This document shows, in pieces, positions 1-28,402 of a stretch of DNA of 64,000 nucleotides. Positions within the stretch are counted from its first letter, which is position 1. Every line of letters begins with the position of its first letter. The position numbers were made by a program, and so were the translations under genes. Source of the stretch: Fragum whitleyi (taxonomy: Eukaryota > Mollusca > Bivalvia > Cardiida > Cardiidae); contig OX411543.1 in NCBI GenBank assembly GCA_948146395.1, positions 69,823,474 to 69,887,473 of the forward strand, given 5' to 3'. The notes beneath the pieces were generated by a model, which had not been told where the DNA came from, searched no databases, and saw only the letters and a program-made list of their open reading frames with translations.

Positions 1-1182
1 TTTAATGTTTTATTAATCCTAGGACGGATAAAACTCCGCATTTTAACAATTAAGTTCTTTTTAGTATTGTATTAAATGTGAGAGTTACTAATTCAAATGA
101 TATATATATATATATTTTCAAACTTAACCCATGTTTAAACTTGTTAGACATTCAACGGATTGTAGGTATAGTCTAAAATTGATAGTAACTATCTTACTCG
201 TATACTCTCTAGTTTCTGTTTAACCTTTATGTCTGAATGTATACTGTTTTGTATCATTTCGAAAAATCAGACACCGCTGTCAATAGGGATGTTACTGATG
301 TAGCAATACTTATGTTCATTTAGTTTTGTAATATGGGCCGGGGGCCTAAAATTATTTAATAAATATTGATTGACTGATCTGACCATTGTTCCATTTCAAT
401 TCCCCAGGAGCATTCTCAATAAATTCTATTAAGTAGTTGTGCGAGACAGAGTTATTGACAGCGTAGGGGACTAAAACGTCGTAACAAAAACTCATTTATG
501 AAAAGTATGGAACGTCATTAGAAGAATCTTAATCACGATGTGGCTTGATGGATTAATTGAAATTTAAGGCACTCTTGCTTGTCAGAATTCTTTTCTCATT
601 TTCTATGAAGTTTAATTGTATTTGCTCTATTTGTCAATGCCGCAAATCAGAAGTATACTTTAGCGGTAAGTGTGGGTTCCAATAAAGATGGAAGACGCCG
701 CCTCATTTGCCATGTGACCCTCTTGAGAGTATTGCACACTAGTATCCAATGAATATGTGAAAATATGTTTAAATGAATGGTTAAAACAGTCACCGCTGAT
801 ATGATATTGACGGAAACATTTATAAAAGAAAACAAGTCGGAAGAATAATATGTCTTTCTATTTCATTCATTCTATTTAGATATTTATCAGTGAACTACGA
901 AAAAGGCGAAGGAATATGAAGAAACGCGAACTCTGTCGTTTCTTCTTGTTCTTTCACTACACGGCTAGCCTAGTAGTACTATTTCCACCCTTTTACTACC
1001 GCTAGGAAGCGAGACTAGTTGACGACCCTTGCCGACAAGTAGGCACCTAGTCAAAAGTAGGATATCCCTTAGATTGATCGCGTAACTTCTGCCTCATCGT
1101 AATTACTGTTTGATCGCTGGTAAAAAAGGTCGCCATACCTACGATATTTTGTGACTGTACAATAACTGATTTAGCTCTACTT
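1..1182. other. No gene or repeat recognised
   Basis: AT-rich sequence with a short TA run at about 102-115. Open frames here are short and unconvincing. Confidence 0.5.
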
Positions 1183-1345
1183 TCTGAAGGCAAGCCATTT
1201 ATTGACATGGCGTTGTGTCCGTCGCTTATGCTTCTGTCCGTATGTGCGTGCATTAACTTTACTTTAAACTTCTTCTCTAAAACCAATGGATTAATTCTAA
1301 CCAAACTTGGCCGAAATGTTCCTTCAGTGATCATCTTCCAAACTT
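1183..1345 (-). mobile_element. Fragment of a hairpin-ended tandem-core element
   Basis: The run of CGTCCG-like words followed by CTAACCAAACTTGGCCGAAA resembles the start of the element at 47271-48099 (AACCAAACTTGGCAGAAA). Only one end and part of one core unit remain. Confidence 0.45.
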
Positions 1346-2093
1346 GTTCAAGAAATTTTGATTGATCCCCAAAATATTGGTTTTAAAGCAAATTTAGAGT
1401 ATGTCCGATTTGAAAGTATGACATGCATTTTTGGTAGTAAGCATTCGTTTAAAGTAGAGATATCACAAGTTTTTAAACAAAAGATCTTTGCACATGATCG
1501 CTTAAGCCTTGTTTACATTAAGCTTACAAGCATAAAATCGTAAGATGTCAAAAATAATTTACAAGAAATCGCAGGCTGCGATATCGCACAGCGATCGTGG
1601 CAAATGTAAACTAGGCTTTAGATACATCAGCAAATATGATCGCTTGAGTAGACTGACCTTGACCAAAAAAGAATCATTGTACATCTACTGAAGGCATATA
1701 GGACAATCGCATTGAGGGTAGGTTAAATTCATCCAGCACTATTACTCCCAAGCACAAGGCCCCTTATTACAATAATCTTTTAAAAACAGATATCGTTCGG
1801 ATCGAACACCAATTCATAAGGGCGTAAATTTAAGTGATGGTGGTAATAAAGTGTCGCTAATTTTGTCTATCTGGAAGAAATCAGGGATTTTTGGTCACTC
1901 TTTTTAAAAGTATATCGCTACCCATTTAGTTTTACTTTAAAATCCTTCTATAATCATTCACGTTGTCAACCTTACGGTGCTGTTTACTTTTACATTCAAC
2001 ATCCCAGCTTTCTGAAATTTTCATTTAGCCAAAGAGATGACGACACCATGATTACCACTAAGAACATTTAGACCAATTGTAATATGTTAAAAA
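1346..2093. other. No gene or repeat recognised
   Basis: AT-rich intergenic DNA; nothing supportable seen. Confidence 0.5.
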
Positions 2094-2544
2094 CTATACT
2101 AGTCAAAACTTCTAACCGGCCACTTTAAAAACAAAGATAATTTTTTCTGTGGTTTTTGGATTTTCGTGAATTTTGCTATGTGGATTTTTTAGCAACTTTC
2201 GAGATGATTTTGGCGAAAAGTTACCGTTATTTCATTGAATTTAAAGCGCAACACGAATAAAGCTCAAAAAGCTCTAAATTCACACAGAGCTCAAAATAGT
2301 GTCAATGTAGCGAATTTTTCTCGTGGGTCGTTAGCTGCAACATCGACTAGGAAAAGAATCGAAAATGTTCGACAATTGTGCGCGGCATATGACCCTAGAA
2401 GAAAGTTATAGAGCTTATGTATGCAGAAATTTGTTCCTAGAAACAACACCTAAACTCGTTTTTCTTCAAAAATGCATAAAATATAGACTGTAATTCCCGT
2501 TGAGCTACAAAATATAGGATATGTGAAAAAATCAGTTTGATACA

Positions 2545-2579
<35 letters not shown>

Positions 2580-2986
2580 CTCACCAGACCATATTTGAGC
2601 ATATTCGTTAGATAAAATGGTTTGCCGGTTGAATTTAAACACCATTTTACCATGCCTCCTATTCTTTCTGTTTCTCCTGTAGTCAAAGGTAACTCAAAAT
2701 TGACAATGTTTTCCAATTCTTTTCTTGGTCTGGGTTGCAGCTAACGATTTGCGGACTTTGATTTGTGGGAAGTGTAATATCCCGAGCTCTATTAAGATTT
2801 GGAGCTTTTTAAGCTTTTCCTTTATTACACATCCAAATTTGATAACTATTGGTAAATCATAATGGATATCCACGTACATTATGCTTAAATATTCACACAT
2901 CAAATTTCATTAAAATGTTATAACCTTTAAAAAAGTTATCGTCATTTTTAAAGTGGCCGGTTAGGACTTTTGGCCAGTATATATTA
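2094..2986. mobile_element. Non-autonomous DNA element with about 50-bp terminal inverted repeats
   Basis: The left end (AACCGGCCACTTTAAAAA at about 2114) and right end (TTTTTAAAGTGGCCGGTT at about 2945) are inverted copies, with matching continuing outward (CTATACTAGTCAAAAC against its near-complement). The 0.9 kb interior has a 32-bp T tract at about 2548 and two minus-strand open frames of 69-88 codons with no recognised domain; one is a lysine run caused by the T tract. Confidence 0.75.
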
Positions 2987-3344
2987 GCGAAGTGCCGTTT
3001 AAGAATAGATGCAGAAAGAAACTAAATTATGATTGAAAAATAAAGAAGAAAAACTAATAATCTGGCTATTTGAATATTTTGCATCAATTAATGGTAACTC
3101 TTCGTAAAGTATGCGTTCCTATGGAGTGGTTAATTCATCGTGTGTGACGAAAGTTTGTTTGTGTGGGTGAAGTACTTACTAATTTATTATTTTACGGATG
3201 ATTTCGCCGTTTTGACTCAAAATTGCCAGTCATTTAGAAGTAATAAAAATGCTGAAATATTTGACTGTAAATTACATAAATTATGATCTTTATTTCTTAC
3301 CTTTGGTTTTTTCCAATTGTACTATGTACTTGTTACCATCATAT

Positions 3345-3424
3345 TTATAAAGAGAGACAGAGAAAGAGTGACAGACAGATAGAGAGTCAGACAGACTGCC
3401 AGAGAGGGAGGGAGGGGGGGGGGG
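3345..3424. repeat. Purine-rich simple repeat ending in a G run
   Basis: Imperfect AGAGAGACAGA units pass into GGGAGGGAGGGGG. The open frame across it is an artefact of composition. Confidence 0.8.
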
Positions 3425-3518
3425 ATTCAAACCGTATCACGGGGAAGGTAAAAGTTGTATTTACATCAACCGCTTTGGAACACGATCTGCCTAGATCCCG
3501 CCCTTCAGGTGGTCTGAC

Positions 3519-3752
3519 ACCGTCGTAGTGCAGCTGGTACCGCGTCCGACTGTCAATCTAGTCGTCCTGGGTTCAATCCCCGACGGCGGCACCCACCCTT
3601 ACTGACTATTTGTCTTACACCAATGGGTTGCCTATGTTGGATAACAGCTAGAGGCTAGGAAAGGTTGTAATGGTTGTACTAGGGTGAGAAATATCAGAAA
3701 TCAATTGTTAGGTGCTCAAGCCGCCGCGATTTAACTGGAAGATGGTTGAAAG
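3519..3752 (+). mobile_element. tRNA-derived SINE, family S, copy 1
   Basis: The head has a Pol III A box (TAGTGCAGCTGG) and B box (GGTTCAATCC), then the body shared with the copies at 13459, 42289, 50888 and 55092 (GACGGCGGCAC, GGCTAGGAAAGG, GGTGCTC, GCCGCGAT). The tail is diverged. Confidence 0.85.
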
Positions 3753-3916
3753 TAGTACCTGAACAATGACTAATAAGGGGTCATCAGGAAGGTACTTGAA
3801 TTGGACATTAAAGCGACGCAACATGCAAAAACGGACTCTGGATATATAGGGATATTGACTGAGTGGTCATGGAATACCAAATTTATGAAACGAGTCAATT
3901 ATTAACAGATAAAAAC

Positions 3917-4250
3917 TAGGCTACGCCGAGTTTTTATTTGTTTTAGATGACGCGTTTAATAAATTTGGTATTTAATGAGCACAAATTTAATATTCTATTT
4001 ATAATATGACCTGAAATTTTTGTGATTAAACGAAGAAATTCCAGATATTTATCGATTCGAGTTATTCCGCGAAACATATAACGCCGTTCGTGAAATGACG
4101 TCATCATATGCATTATATGACGTCATTTTCTGTTCTTTCTTAGCTCATTTGCATAGTTTTTCCATTAGTGTAACACCCGCATAATATCAAAAATATTCAA
4201 CGAGCTTATTTCACTCCCGCGACGTAGGTCATATTATAAGGCGTATAATT
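3917..4250. repeat. Dispersed repeat, copy 1 (partner at 30546-30880)
   Basis: It shares with 30546-30880 a series of blocks in the same order: TATTCTATTTATAATA-like, TTATYCCGCRAAAC, paired TGACGTCA-like sites, TTCTTAGCTCATTT, and CGCGACGTAGG. No coding capacity was seen. Confidence 0.7.
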
Positions 4251-4255
4251 TTAAC

Positions 4256-4463
4256 CCCCGTCAGACTGCGCGGCTTACGGAGACTGATTAGGTTCGAAAT
4301 ATTTCGCACTTTACTTATTTTCTAAATTAGGAATGATCAATCTACCTTCCTTTGAAGTATTTTTAAAATGCGACCTCTGGTTGACCTTTGCCAGAGCCAA
4401 TTTCTTTTTCAAATATTTATTTCACAGACTTCCTAGATGGTCCTTTTGGCGTGACGGATCACA
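4256..4463 (+). mobile_element. MITE family A, copy 1 (5' truncated)
   Basis: Contains the family A interior (TCAGACTGCGCGG, GACCTCTGGTTGACC, TTTCAAATATTTATTT) and the degraded right end GGCGTGACGGATCACA. The left inverted repeat is missing where it meets the preceding repeat. Confidence 0.75.
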
Positions 4464-4507
4464 GGAAAAAATACGGTTTCATGTAGAGATCACCAAGAAG
4501 AATAACT

Positions 4508-6485
4508 AAACAAGAGTGCCATAGTGGCCCTTAATCGCTCAACTGAATGAACTGTCTAAAATTTTCAAAAGAAGCATGAGAAATACAATGATGATTGACT
4601 GAGCTAAACAAAGCTGTTGCTTCTATACAACTTGAGAATCCTTTTTTTTTTACAATTTTAAGGTTGACAAACAAGGATTTTTATAATTGATTTCGTGACC
4701 TATTTTTTTACCCCAGATGACCCAATTTCGATCTCATCCGAGATTTCATCTAGACAATCATTCTGACCAAATTTCAGGTTGATTGGCCAAAAAATATGGC
4801 ATCTAGGGTGCAAACAAGGTTTTTCTCAGATTTGACCATGTGGCCTAGTTTTTGACCCCAGATGACTCAATTTCAAACTTGTCCAAGATTTCATCAAGAC
4901 AATCATTCTGACCAAATTTCAGGTTGATCGGGCAATGTATGTGGCCTCTAGAGTGCATACAAGGTTTTTCTTAGATTTGACCCCGTGACCTATTTTTTGA
5001 CCCCAGTTGACCCAATTTCGAACTCATCCAAGATTTTATCAAGACAATCATTCTGACCAAAATTCAGGTTGATCGAGCAAAAAATGTGGGCTCTAGAGTG
5101 CATACAAGGTTTTTCTTAGATTTGACCCTGTGATCTTGTTTTTGACCCTGGTTGACCAAATTTCAAACTTGTCAGAGATTTTATCAAGACAGTCATTCTG
5201 ACGAAAATTCAGGTTGAACGGGCAAAAAATGTGGCCTCTAGAGTGCATACAAGGTTTTTCTTAGATTTGACCTTGTGACATTGTTTTTGACCCCGGTTGA
5301 CCAAATTTCGAACTCATTTGAGATTTCACCAAAACAATCATTCTGACCAAAATTCAGGTTGATCGGTCAATAAACGTGGCCACTAGAGTGCCTACAACGT
5401 TTTTTTTATAAGATTTGACCCTGTGACCTTGTTTTTGATCCCAGATGACCCAATTTTGAACCCATTCGAGATTTCATTAAGACAATTATTCTGACCAAAT
5501 TTCAGGTTGATCGGGCAATGTATGTGGCCTCTAGAGTGCATACAAGGTTTTTCTTAGATTTGACCCCGTGACCTATTTTTTGACCCCCAGTCGACCCAAT
5601 TTCGAACTCATCCAAGATTTTATCAAGACAATCATTCTGACCAAAATTCAGATTGAACGGGCAAAAAATGTGGCCTCTAGAGTGCATACAAGGTTTTTCT
5701 TAGATTTGACCCTGTGACCTAGTTTTTTACCCTGGTTGACCCAATTTCGAACTTGTCAGAGATTTTACAAGACAATCATTCTGACGAAAATTCAGGTTGA
5801 ACGGGCAAAAAATGTGGCCTCTAGAGTGCATACAAGGTTTTTCTTAGATTTGACCTTGTGACATTGTTTTTGACCCCGGTTGACCAAATTTCGAACTAAT
5901 CATTCTGACCAAAATTCAGGTTGATCGGTCAATAAACGTGGCCACTAGAGTGCCTACAACGTTTTTTCTAAGATTTGACCCTGTGACCTTGTTTTTGACC
6001 CTGGTTGACCCAATTTTGAACCCATCCGAGATTTCATCAAGACAATTATTCTGACCAAATTTCAGGTTGATCGGGCAATGTATGTGGCCTCTAGAGTGCA
6101 TACAAGGTTTTTCTTAGATTTGACCCCGTGACCTATTTTTTTACCCCAGTTGACCCAATTTCGAACTCATCCAAGATTTTATCAAGACAATCATTCTGAC
6201 CAAAATTCAGGTTGAACGGGCAAAAAATGTGGTCTCTAGAGTGCATGCAAGGTTTTTCCAAGATTTGACCCTGTGATCTAGAGTTGACCCCAGTTGACCC
6301 AATTTCGAACTCGTCCGAGATTTCATCATGATAATCATTCTGACCAAAATTCGGTCGGGCAAAAAATGTGGCCTTTAGAGTGCATACAAGGCAAATGTTG
6401 ACGACGGACATCGCACGACGGACGACGGACATCCACCTTACCACAATAGCTCACCTTGAGCACTTCGTGCTCAGGTGAGCTAAAA
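4508..6485 (+). mobile_element. Hairpin-ended element with a 145-bp tandem core (element E1)
   Basis: The 5' end is AACAAGAGTGCCATAGTGGC, containing a small hairpin. From about 4640 to 6390 there are about 12 tandem units of 143-149 bp (TTGACCCAATTTCGAAC, CATTCTGACCAAA, GTGGCCTCTAGAGTGCATAC). The 3' end has GACGACGGAC repeats, then the hairpin GAGCACTTCGTGCTC and GGTGAGCTAAAA. This end architecture is shared by 20452-21457, 47271-48099 and 55498-56467. Minus-strand open frames such as MHSRGHIFCPFNLNFG are translations of the repeat unit and are not genes. Confidence 0.85.
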
Positions 6486-6636
6486 ACAAAATTACCCTCT
6501 TACTTTATTGTAGTATTAATACAAACAACCAAATAGAATGCCTATGCCAATTTAGATTCTAACTCATTAAGAGTGTGACAAGTATATATACTGATGGGTG
6601 GCTTGCTTGGCTGACTGGCTGACTGACTGATTGGCT

Positions 6637-6960
6637 CGTCCGAGATTTCATCAAGATAATCAATCTGACCAAAATTCAGGTTGATCGGGCAAAAAATGTG
6701 GCCTCTAGAGTGCATACAAGGCAAATGTTGACGACGGACATCGCACGACGGACGACGGACATATACCTTACCACAATAGCTAACCTTGAGCACTTCGTGC
6801 TCAGGTGAGCTAAAATCAAAATTACCTTTCTTACTTTATTGTAGTATTAATTACAAACAACCAAATAGAATGAATGCCAATTTAGATTCTAACTCATAAA
6901 GAGTGTAACAAGTATATATAATGATGGGTGGCTTGCTTGGCTGACTGGCTGACTGACTGA
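6637..6960 (+). repeat. Tandem duplication of the E1 3' end and flank
   Basis: The block from about 6311 to 6636 is repeated almost exactly here: last core unit, GACGGAC run, terminal hairpin, then unique flank (TTACTTTATTGTAGTATTAA and onward) to the start of the CTGA repeat. Because flank is included, the duplication came after insertion. Confidence 0.9.
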
Positions 6961-7247
6961 CTGGCTGGCTGACTGACTGACTGACTGACTGACTGACTGA
7001 CTGACTGACTGACTGACTGACTGACTGACTGACTGACTGACTGACTGACTGACTGACTGACTGACTGACTGACTGACTGACTGGCTGGCTGACTGACTGT
7101 CTGACTGACTGACTGACTGACTGACTGACCGACCGACCGACCGACCGACCGACCGACCGACCGACCGACCGACCGACCGACCGACCGACCGACCGACCGA
7201 TCGACCGACCGACCGACCGACCGACCGACCGACTGACTGACTGACTG
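6937..7247. repeat. Compound (CTGA)n-(CCGA)n microsatellite
   Basis: About 190 bp of CTGA repeats is followed by about 110 bp of CCGA repeats. It makes two overlapping minus-strand frames of Ser-Val-Ser-Gln and Gly-Arg-Ser-Val repeats, which are compositional artefacts. Confidence 0.98.
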
Positions 7248-7354
7248 ATCCACCAGTCAATTCGTTTTTCTGTAAAGGCCCTTAAACAGAGTACATCTTG
7301 GTGAAACGAAATTCAAGAAGCAAACAGCGGCTAGACTTTACGACCTATCGTCCT

Positions 7355-7516
7355 CAAGGTAGTGGATCTTCAATAGTTCTGCTAAGTTTCGAAAGTCATG
7401 AACTTTAACAGTGTTAAGCAAGGTTTCCCAATGTCTTGGTTGGGAAACCTCTATCAACACTGTGAAATATCAAGAATTGAAGAATGTTTCGGAACTACTA
7501 CGAATCCACGACCTTT
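7355..7516. mobile_element. MITE family B, copy 1
   Basis: The ends AAGGTAGTGGAT and ATCCACGACCTT are inverted. Inside, GAACTTTAACAGTGTTAA pairs with its near-complement around GGTTTCCCAA/TTGGGAAACC. Related copies are at 34161, 38632 and 57006. Confidence 0.8.
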
Positions 7517-8976
7517 ATGTGTGTAGGTGTGAAGGAGCGTTACTGACGATATAGCTTAAAAAGTCGCAAAGTGGGTAGATTAGGTTTTTATTGTCCTTGC
7601 TTGTGAATGCGCGTGTATGTATTTTGTCGGAGATTACATCTAAATAATTAATCGAACTTCATATATAATGATAGTGAATTTTATGGTGAAAGTCTTTATA
7701 GAAATAAAGTGCTAACTAGGTTTCTACATGTTTCGTCTGCAACTATCAATCTGGACCAGTATTTCGAAAAGCTAGAAATCGACTTGGAGCGTGATCAGGT
7801 AATAAATCAGTCATTACATTATTATAATGTAACACTTGGTATGTCATAGCGCCCATTAATAGGAGTGGGTAATTCGAATTACGTTACAACTTTGGACCTT
7901 TAAACGACACGCCTTTTAAGCTTTATTCTTATTGTAAGATCTTTTGTGGAAGTTGGATATCTTTAAGCCCATAACAGACGACAATATTTCAGACGTGTCT
8001 GATTTGAATGGAGTTGCAGACGAAATTTAAAGTCTTAGAAAACTTTGAGTTTAACTTTTTGAGTCGACAATATTGTTTGAAATAAAAAGGCTACTTTTCA
8101 AAACTTTTTCAACAATGTGATTCAAGGCCTTAATTTTTCAGTAGGATTTTGTGGTAGAGGGATTTTAATATTTGAACGTGGATGTCACTAGTTAAGAAAG
8201 TAATTAGTGTGTTTTCGTATTTTGTTTTCAAAAAAGCTAATTGGTATCGATACACACATATATAACATGAAACATAGATAATATCCAATAGTAACACGCA
8301 ACGTGCTTTCCGAATTTTGTGATATTGTAGGAGAATAGAAAAAGGGGTGAGATTTTTCCTTGTGTCAGGAGTATTACAAAGTTAATGAAACAATTAGAAA
8401 GTATTAGAAGCAATTACAAGAAAATTGTTTATCAAATCAAAGTTTGCCATCATCTTCGCAAATAAAGGGGCATCGAAGCTACTAGATAATCGTAACAATA
8501 GCAACATGTACAGTAAACAACATCGTAAAATTGACAAGGTGAATGATTATGGAATGATTTAGGAAAGAGAACGATTGAGTGTGTGGAGCGAGTTTTGAGT
8601 GAATTTAGTGGGAGGTAATCAAATATTACAAATTTTGTTCATAATGAACAAAATTAGCTATATTGATTATCTCCCTTAAATAAAATATGCATACAAGTTC
8701 TATTGATAGCTTCCTATTGCTTCAAGAACCTATTTGACGCTTACAATTTGAATTATGTCAGTGAAATCGCGATTATTCTCTATCAAAATTTATTTTAATG
8801 ACATTGTTGATTCTATATTTTTCAATGGGTTTGAGCGTTTTTGAATAATATGAGTGAGTGTTTGGAATGAATTAATGGAGCGCCGATTGAGTTGTTTAGA
8901 ATAGTTTTGATCGAGATGAATGTCAATTTCACGATGTTATTAACTGTACCGTATTTGTCGGGCGATATGCCACATC
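7517..8976. other. No gene recognised
   Basis: AT-rich. The segment around 8830-8950 (TTTGAGCGTTTTTGAATA and following) resembles 34000-34130, so it is probably an old dispersed repeat. Confidence 0.45.
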
Positions 8977-9349
8977 GGCGTTCAGCGTCCCAAACCGGTG
9001 CAAACAGTTGGAAAATAATTGGATTTGATTTGAATTGAGGTTTTACGTCGCTTTCAACAATCTCTCAGTTATATCGCGACGACTGGAGCACCTAACGATG
9101 GATTCCTGGTATTTCTCACACCAGTACTACCACCACATCCCTTTCCTAGCCTCCAGTTGCTATTCCACATAGGTTTACGATTATCTACCCATTGGTGGAA
9201 GACAAATGTTGGAAAGGATAAGTGCCGCGGCCGGGGATCGAACCCGTGCGAATATAGACCCCTGGATTAGAAGTCCGGCGCGCTACCAACTGCGCCATGG
9301 AAAATAATTGGAAAACTGTTCGCACCGCTTTGTCATCTTGAACGCAGGA
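8977..9349. mobile_element. MITE family C, copy 1, split by a SINE
   Basis: The left half (GCGTTCAGCG...ACCGGTGCAAACAGTTGG) and right half (CCAA-like TTGGAAAACTGTTCGCACCG...TTGAACGCAGG) correspond to the intact copy at 46508-46633. They are separated by a SINE bounded by a 14-bp direct repeat. Confidence 0.85.
9024..9298 (-). mobile_element. tRNA-derived SINE, family S, copy 2, with target-site duplication
   Basis: Full-length in reverse orientation: the head at the right has A box and B box complements (ACCAACTGCGCCA, GGGGATCGAACCC) and the tail is at the left (GGTTTTACGTCGC). It is flanked by a perfect 14-bp duplication GGAAAATAATTGGA (9010-9023 and 9299-9312). Confidence 0.95.
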
Positions 9350-10856
9350 CTGGTGTCCGCTTTAATGATTGTGTGACGTAATGGATTTATAATATCAGAA
9401 CTTTGTCACACCTAAGCCTCTTTCACATTTATAGAGTTAATAGAGTAGACCATCCATTTATAACCAGTAACAAATTATTTTTTCTGAAATAATGGTACTT
9501 TTAGAAAACAAAATTGGCGTATAGTCTGCACCGGCGTATCAGCCGTATCTGTGAAAATTTCGACTTTTTAACAAATAATCTTCGGCGTTCGGATAATACG
9601 AAACCCAAACAAACGGGTACATATCGTCAAAAAAGAGAGCGAAGAAGGAAGGTGAAGAGAGACAATGTTATATGCTTAGAGTTGAGGGAAATTACCCATA
9701 ACGAAATGAAAAGAAAATCATTGGATTAAAACCATAACCTCCATGCGGGAGTTAGCCCTGCTATAAGGTGACCCTCTGTCAGATTATCTGATGGAGACCA
9801 ACTCAACCAGTCCATTTGAAAGAGGGCTACGTTACAGCAGGTAGGCTGGTCATTGTGCACCCTTCCCCGGTCGGTGCTTTGTTACTCCGATGTTGCCTTA
9901 AGCATGCACTTAAGTTACATCCCTGACCCAATATAAATAGAACGTTTACAACGCTTGATACGACTAGAGTTTAGACATGAAATAAAACGTAATTAACGGA
10001 TCGCTACCGTTATTCATATCATCGATGACCAATAAAATCATTATTTTGATCTAAAGTAAAATTTTGAACCGTAGCAATTTCATATTTTCATGTCAAATGA
10101 TGGCGGGTGACTAAGACTTATTGCAGTTACAAAGTCTAAGTTACCCATCTAAAGATTCCGCAAATCTTTCTTCGCTTACGTCTCCTTTTAGATGATCAGA
10201 TAAAACTTGAAGTAAAGATTACTTAGGTAACCTAATTGCGATCCATTCGATAGTATTATACTCTCATTATACCCGTATATAGAGTGAAACGAATTACCTT
10301 TTATCCAGGTTACCGAGGACATACAGCGAGGTAACTATCCTACCTCAAGGATAACGAAGCACCCGAGCGCTGTAGAGAAGGCTTTTCAGTTTATAGATAG
10401 TGTTGCAAAGATATTCAAATTGGCGTTTAATATAAAATAGATATAAAAATAGAATTAAAAAAGGACATATAAACTTGACCGCTGAATGCTTGAACTTTAT
10501 TTTTTTTTACCCATTTACCCTCCCCCGTTTTCCATAACGAAAGCCTTCAGCGATACCCTTTTCTAAAACACCTGTAAGATCACATTCTAAATGACGTCAT
10601 CATTTTAAGCACGTTTTCACGGTATTTCTATTGTCAAGGCGTTCCACAAACTTGTTTTAATGTAAAACTGTTATTTAAACGAGAAAAATAATTGAACGCT
10701 CGATTCAGTTTGAAACAAGCTGATCTTAACCTCGTCTAGAATAAAAAAACGTTCTTAAGATCTCGTCATTTAATAACATCAGTATTCAAGACTCGGTTGA
10801 GATCAGCTTATCTCAATCAAAATCTAATGACGGATTCTATATTTTAGGTATATCAA
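9350..10856. other. Upstream flank of the NIDO-ZP gene
   Basis: Mostly AT-rich. 9730-9940 is richer in GC (GGGAGTTAGCCCTGC, CACCCTTCCCCGGTCGGTGC) and does not match anything I recognise. No confident promoter element or 5' exon could be assigned. Confidence 0.4.
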
Positions 10857-27761
<16,905 letters not shown>

Positions 27762-27886
27762 AAGGCTAGATAAACAGCATTATCGACTAAGGGTGTCGTG
27801 CATACTGCCGTAAAATTACAATCCCTATTTTTCAACAGCTTTATTCGGGTCATGGCATTGCTTATCGTTTGAATTGTTATTTACAT

Positions 27887-27892
27887 ATTAAA
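27887..27892 (+). terminator. Possible poly(A) signal of the NIDO-ZP gene
   Basis: ATTAAA, the commonest variant of AATAAA, lies 126 bp after the stop. Location is the only support. Confidence 0.35.
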
Positions 27893-28058
27893 TTTTGACT
27901 AATAGCTCAATTCGATTTTATTAATCTTGACCAAAACGACAAAATATAATAATCGTATACATAAAAAAGAAGACTCAGAAAACGTGTAAAGAAGCAAGTG
28001 GTTTTCAAATAATGATATGGATGAAAATAATTTGTTTTGGATAGAATACATCTTCACA

Positions 28059-28064
28059 TTTATT
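28059..28064 (-). terminator. Possible poly(A) signal of the HEBP2-like gene
   Basis: AATAAA on the minus strand, 167 bp past the stop. It lies within the 469-bp gap between the convergent genes. Confidence 0.4.
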
Positions 28065-28230
28065 ATTCTTGTTTTAAGGGCTGTATATGTATATACTCAA
28101 AAGGAAAGGGGACTTTTAAAAGCCATAAACAAGTGCAAAGTAAGAGATACAAAAAATCTTTTTTAATAAATAGCAAAGACAACACGAGTTATATTTACAA
28201 TATAAGTACAGTTGTTTTTTACAAGATGAT

Positions 28231-28402
28231 TTAAACAGCGATCAGCCAAACTTCGTTGTGTCTGTTGGCGAATTGGAATGGACTATCGTATCCAGCCGAG
28301 AAAATACGATTTGGTACGAACTTGTGATTATCATGGATCGCCATCTTAAGTTCGTCTATTTTAGGATTCCTTTGGCCTTCGATGTCGAATCCAGAGAAAC
28401 TC
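28231..28402 (-). CDS. HEBP2: HEBP2-like exon 4 and stop
   Basis: After CATTTTTTCAG it encodes ESFSGFDIEG, SAGYDSPFQFANRHNEVWLIAV and TAA. The C-terminal NEVWLI block is the best-conserved part of SOUL proteins. Confidence 0.94.

Noticed and set aside
5502..6444. Minus-strand open frames beginning MHSRGHIFCP or similar
   Set aside because: They repeat with the 145-bp tandem unit and are cut by stops in each unit, so they are repeat translations.
6889..7260. Two long minus-strand open frames of SVSQ and GRSV repeats
   Set aside because: They are translations of the CTGA/CCGA microsatellite; a four-base repeat without stops is open in several frames.
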